Of a stretch of DNA of 7,843 nucleotides, positions 5,143 through 7,843 are shown in pieces (positions within the stretch are counted from its first letter, which is position 1; each line of letters opens with the position of its first letter). Source of the DNA: an uncultured Lachnospiraceae bacterium. Its GTDB lineage: Bacteria; Bacillota; Clostridia; Lachnospirales; Lachnospiraceae. Both the position numbers and the translations under genes were made by a program. The notes under the pieces are model-generated. The model had not been told where the DNA came from. It ran no database searches and worked only from the letters and a program-made list of their open reading frames with translations. The stretch lies in NCBI GenBank assembly GCA_945643825.1, contig CALZEZ010000056.1, positions 1-7,843 of the forward strand, in the 5' to 3' direction.

Positions 5143-5151
5143 TGATACAAT
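5143..5151 (+). promoter_or_regulatory. Extended -10 promoter of the foldase-asnS operon
   Basis: TGATACAAT is an extended -10 element (TG-N-TACAAT). No good -35 hexamer is present 16-18 bp upstream, where the divergent promoter's -35 lies. The predicted start near 5158 gives a leader of about 30 nt before the ATG at 5189. TTGACA at 5157-5162 has no matching -10 downstream. Confidence 0.55.
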
Positions 5152-5169
5152 ACCGATTGACATTGTATC
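5144..5169. promoter_or_regulatory. Inverted repeat GATACAAT-N10-ATTGTATC, operator candidate
   Basis: The 8-bp arms (5144-5151 and 5162-5169) match perfectly around a 10-nt spacer. The left arm overlaps the -10 box of the foldase promoter and the right arm lies just after the predicted start, a classic repressor position. It could also form a leader-end hairpin only if transcription began further upstream. The binding protein is unknown. Confidence 0.45.
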
Positions 5170-5188
5170 GATAGAAATGAGGATTATT

Positions 5189-6370
5189 ATGAAAAAGAAA
5201 TTAGCAATTTTTTTGACAACAGCACTTGTTGCAGCGTCTCTCACTGCCTGTGGAAATAAGACAGACACAGAAAATGGTGCGGACACGCAGGTTGAAACAC
5301 AGGAGGATGCAGCGCAGAACGATGCAGCACAGGATAGCGCAGACAGCACCGACGCCGCAGACACGCAGGATACCCTCCTCTTAGAGACCGTTGCACCTGC
5401 CACCTTGAAGGTAGAAGAGTACGTGACATTATGTGACTATAAGAATCTCACCGTTCAGGTTGAACCGGCAACCGTGGAGGAGAGCGAAGTGGATAGCTAT
5501 ATCGAAAGTGCACTTGCAACCGCCACAGACGCAGCAGCAGGCATAACCGACCGCGCGGTTGAGGACGGCGACACCGTCAACATTGACTACGAAGGCAAAT
5601 TGGATGGCGTTGCCTTTGAGGGAGGAACAGCAAAAGGAGGAACTCTGACATTGGGCTCCGGACAGTTCATCGACGGCTTCGAGAGCGGACTTTTGGAGAA
5701 AAAGGTAAAGCCCGGACAGACCGTGGATCTGAACCTGACCTTCCCGGATCCTTACCAGAACAACCCGGATCTTGCAGGCAAAGAGGTTGTGTTTACGGTA
5801 ACAGTAAACTTTATTACGGCGAAACTGGATGACTTTAATGATGCTATGGCTAAGGTCTTGGATCCTGAATGCGCTACTGTGGAAGAGTATCGCGAAAAGG
5901 CAAGAGAAGCGCTTATGGAACGCGCCGAGCTGCAGCGGCAGGAGAAAATCGTCGAGGCTGCCATGCAGGCACTGACAGACAACAGTACCTATTCGGAGAA
6001 AGAGATACCGGAAGGAGTAGGAAACATCTGGTATAATCAGAATATTCAGATGATGGCATGGTATGCCTCCATGTATGGCATGGATGTATCCGCCTTTTTG
6101 ACGCCTGACACCAAGGCACAGCTTGCAGTAGAATCTGCTGATATGGCAAAGCGCTTCGTAGCAGTACAGGCGGTAGCCAATGCTGAGGGAATCAAGATAA
6201 CGGATGAGGATATCATCAAGACCATCAGTGAGATGGGCTATGGCTCCCTGAGTGATCTCGAGGCAGCCGGCGCAGATATCGAGATAGAGCGCTTCTGGCT
6301 TCTCTATGATAAAATTGGTGAAGTACTGTCAGAGAACGTTACAGTAGAAGACCTTGTAACGGAGAATTAG
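5189..6370 (+). CDS. Lipoprotein FKBP-type peptidyl-prolyl isomerase, trigger-factor-like
   Basis: I chose the ATG at 5189 (GAGG 6 nt upstream) over the in-frame ATG at 5177, because it gives a clean lipoprotein signal: MKKK, a hydrophobic core, then lipobox L18-T-A-C21 followed by Gly. The product is 393 residues. Residues 22-62 are a low-complexity acidic linker of Ala, Asp, Gln and Thr. Residues ~74-118 precede the FKBP domain, which spans ~122-207 with GDTVNIDYEGKLDG, AFEGG, the LGSGQFIDGFESGL stretch and LTFPDPY. Residues ~208-385 resemble the helical C-terminal chaperone domain of trigger factor. The N-terminal ribosome-binding domain of trigger factor is absent, so this is an extracytoplasmic foldase tethered to the outer face of the membrane, comparable in job to PrsA. 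It probably helps fold secreted proteins and isomerises X-Pro bonds. asnS follows 28 bp later, probably in the same operon. Confidence 0.93.
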   Translation: MKKKLAIFLTTALVAASLTACGNKTDTENGADTQVETQEDAAQNDAAQDSADSTDAADTQDTLLLETVAPATLKVEEYVTLCDYKNLTVQVEPATVEESEVDSYIESALATATDAAAGITDRAVEDGDTVNIDYEGKLDGVAFEGGTAKGGTLTLGSGQFIDGFESGLLEKKVKPGQTVDLNLTFPDPYQNNPDLAGKEVVFTVTVNFITAKLDDFNDAMAKVLDPECATVEEYREKAREALMERAELQRQEKIVEAAMQALTDNSTYSEKEIPEGVGNIWYNQNIQMMAWYASMYGMDVSAFLTPDTKAQLAVESADMAKRFVAVQAVANAEGIKITDEDIIKTISEMGYGSLSDLEAAGADIEIERFWLLYDKIGEVLSENVTVEDLVTEN

Positions 6371-6398
6371 AAAAAATAGGGATAAGGTGGAATGCAAT

Positions 6399-7790
6399 AT
6401 GGAACTGACGCAGATCAGAGATTTATATCGTAACACAGACAAATATTTGGACAAAGAGGTAACCGTCGGCGGGTGGATTCGCTCCAACCGCGATTCCAAG
6501 ACCTTTGGCTTTATTGTAGTAAATGACGGAACCTTCTTTGAAACCCTGCAGATCGTATATAGCGATGCACTTGCCAACTTCGACCAGCTGACTAAGCTCG
6601 GTGTCAGTACGGCAATCATTGCCAAGGGACGCATCGTGGCAACCCCGAACGCCAAACAGCCCTTTGAGATGCAGGCAGCCGAGATTGTTTTGGAGGGAGC
6701 CTCCGATCCGGATTATCCGCTTCAGAAGAAGAGACACACCTTCGAGTATCTGCGTACCATTCCGCATCTGCGTGCCAGAACCAACACCTTCCAGGCAGTA
6801 TTCCGCGTGCGCTCATTAATCGCATACGCAATCCATACCTTCTTTATGGAAAGAGACTTCGTCTACGTACACACGCCCTTAATCACCTCCAGTGACTGTG
6901 AGGGAGCCGGCGAAATGTTCCAGGTAACGACTCTCGACATGATGAATCCTCCGATGAACGAGGATGGTGCGGTGGATTTCACAAAGGATTTCTTTGGCAA
7001 ACAGACCAACCTTACCGTTTCCGGACAGCTAAATGTCGAGACCTATGCCTTTGCATTTAAAAATGTCTACACCTTCGGACCGACCTTCCGTGCTGAAAAC
7101 TCCAACACGACCCGCCATGCGGCAGAGTTCTGGATGATCGAGCCCGAGATTTGCTTCGCAGATCTAAAGGATGACATGATCTTAGCCGAGAGCATGTTAA
7201 AGTTCGTCATCCGCTACGTCCTTGAGAATGCTCCGGAGGAGATGAACTTCTTTAACCAGTTCATCGACAAGGGACTCTTAGACCGTCTCAATCATGTGCT
7301 GAATTCTGACTTTGGACATGTGACCTACACCGAGGCAATTGAGCTTCTGGAAAAGCATAATGATAAATTCGAATATAAAGTATTCTGGGGCTGTGACCTT
7401 CAGACCGAGCATGAGCGTTACCTCACGGAGGAGATCTTCAAGCGCCCGGTATTTGTAACGGATTATCCGAAGGAGATCAAAGCCTTCTACATGAAGCTCA
7501 ACGACGATGGCAAGACCGTAGCCGCGATGGACTGTCTTGTGCCCGGTATCGGCGAGATTATCGGCGGCAGTCAGCGTGAGGACAATCTGGAGCTTTTGGA
7601 GAAACGCATGGACGAGCTTAGTTTAAACAAAGAAGACTACCAGTTCTATCTGGATCTTCGTAAATACGGTTCCGCCAGACATGCAGGCTTTGGCCTTGGC
7701 TTTGAGCGCTGTGTGATGTACTTGACCGGTATGGGCAACATCCGCGATGTCGTACCATTCCCCAGAACCGTCAACAACTGCGAATTATAG
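6399..7790 (+). CDS. asnS: Asparaginyl-tRNA synthetase
   Basis: Class IIb aminoacyl-tRNA synthetase that attaches asparagine to tRNA-Asn in the cytoplasm. The product is 463 residues, the normal length. Residues ~18-105 are the OB-fold anticodon-binding domain (VTVGGWIRSNRDSKTFGFI). The catalytic domain follows: motif 1 around 140-165 (with ERDFVYVHTPLIT), then SGQLNVETYA at 208-217, motif 2 FRAENSNTTRHAAEFWMIE at 230-248, and motif 3 GFGLGFERCVMYLTG at 430-444 ending in RDVVPFPR. ENSNT with RHAAEFW distinguishes AsnRS from AspRS. I chose the ATG at 6399, with GGTGG 8 nt upstream; the GTG at 6387 lies inside that site. The terminal CEL ending is usual. A dedicated AsnRS means the cell need not rely on the tRNA-dependent transamidation route for asparagine. 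No T-box leader is visible before it. Confidence 0.98.
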   Translation: MELTQIRDLYRNTDKYLDKEVTVGGWIRSNRDSKTFGFIVVNDGTFFETLQIVYSDALANFDQLTKLGVSTAIIAKGRIVATPNAKQPFEMQAAEIVLEGASDPDYPLQKKRHTFEYLRTIPHLRARTNTFQAVFRVRSLIAYAIHTFFMERDFVYVHTPLITSSDCEGAGEMFQVTTLDMMNPPMNEDGAVDFTKDFFGKQTNLTVSGQLNVETYAFAFKNVYTFGPTFRAENSNTTRHAAEFWMIEPEICFADLKDDMILAESMLKFVIRYVLENAPEEMNFFNQFIDKGLLDRLNHVLNSDFGHVTYTEAIELLEKHNDKFEYKVFWGCDLQTEHERYLTEEIFKRPVFVTDYPKEIKAFYMKLNDDGKTVAAMDCLVPGIGEIIGGSQREDNLELLEKRMDELSLNKEDYQFYLDLRKYGSARHAGFGLGFERCVMYLTGMGNIRDVVPFPRTVNNCEL

Positions 7791-7813
7791 AGTTTGAATA
7801 AATAGGTAAATCC

Positions 7814-7843
7814 CTACAAAGCTTGTATTTATGGGCTTTGTAG
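7814..7843 (+). terminator. Hairpin after asnS, cut by the window end
   Basis: CTACAAAGC (7814-7822) and GCTTTGTAG (7835-7843) form a perfect 9-bp stem around a 12-nt loop, 23 bp after the asnS stop. The stem could extend through the preceding TCC if GGA follows outside the window. A U tract would lie beyond the edge, so terminator function is likely but not seen. Confidence 0.65.

Noticed and set aside
6371..6398. T-box or other riboswitch upstream of asnS
   Set aside because: Only 28 bp separate the foldase stop from the asnS start, far too short for a T-box leader.

Overview
The window looks like chromosomal DNA of a motile, spore-forming member of the Clostridia, most likely Lachnospiraceae (Roseburia/Agathobacter/Lachnospira-like). 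The reasons are moderate GC, AGGAGG-type ribosome binding sites, a DUF3794-LysM spore-coat type protein, the DXP-pathway kinase IspE followed by an FCD-type GntR regulator, a lipoprotein trigger-factor-like foldase, and a textbook sigma-28 (SigD) flagellar promoter. The genus is an inference; no search was possible.

Layout. (1) 1-318 (+): 3' end of a SPOCS/DUF3794-LysM protein resembling the spore morphogenesis protein SipL. (2) 319-677: gene-free, with four imperfect tandem units of about 61 bp, each holding an inverted repeat TTTTGGAACT...AGTTCCAAAA, then a strong GC-rich hairpin. (3) 678-1328 (-): a 216-residue protein of unknown function behind a near-perfect sigma-28 promoter, so probably in the flagellar regulon. 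(4) 1464-2000 (-): a Uma2/DUF820 family protein with a PD-(D/E)XK nuclease-like fold. (5) 2001-2210: a compact intergenic control region with a good sigma-A promoter and a perfect palindrome TTGTATACAA at the start of transcription. (6) 2211-4551 (+): a tight operon ispE - GntR/FCD regulator - 85-residue membrane protein - DUF1934 protein, closed by a bidirectional terminator. (7) 4595-5074 (-): a 159-residue membrane-anchored protein of unknown function, convergent with the operon. (8) 5075-5188: overlapping divergent promoters with an 8-bp inverted repeat. (9) 5189-7790 (+): lipoprotein FKBP/trigger-factor-like isomerase, then asnS (asparaginyl-tRNA synthetase), followed by a hairpin cut by the window end.

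How the parts fit together. In clostridia, as I recall, a sipL-type gene, ispE and a GntR regulator are close neighbours. Here two minus-strand genes and a repeat array sit between the first and the second, which suggests an insertion or local rearrangement. The ispE operon could be autoregulated by its own GntR protein through TTGTATACAA. The third operon gene has its Shine-Dalgarno locked in a hairpin directly after the GntR stop codon, which suggests translational coupling. The foldase and asnS are 28 bp apart and likely share a transcript.

No CRISPR array, tRNA, rRNA, transposase or obvious defence system is visible. The most rewarding unexplained elements are the 61-bp repeat array, the sigma-28-driven unknown gene, and the ispE-gntR control region.
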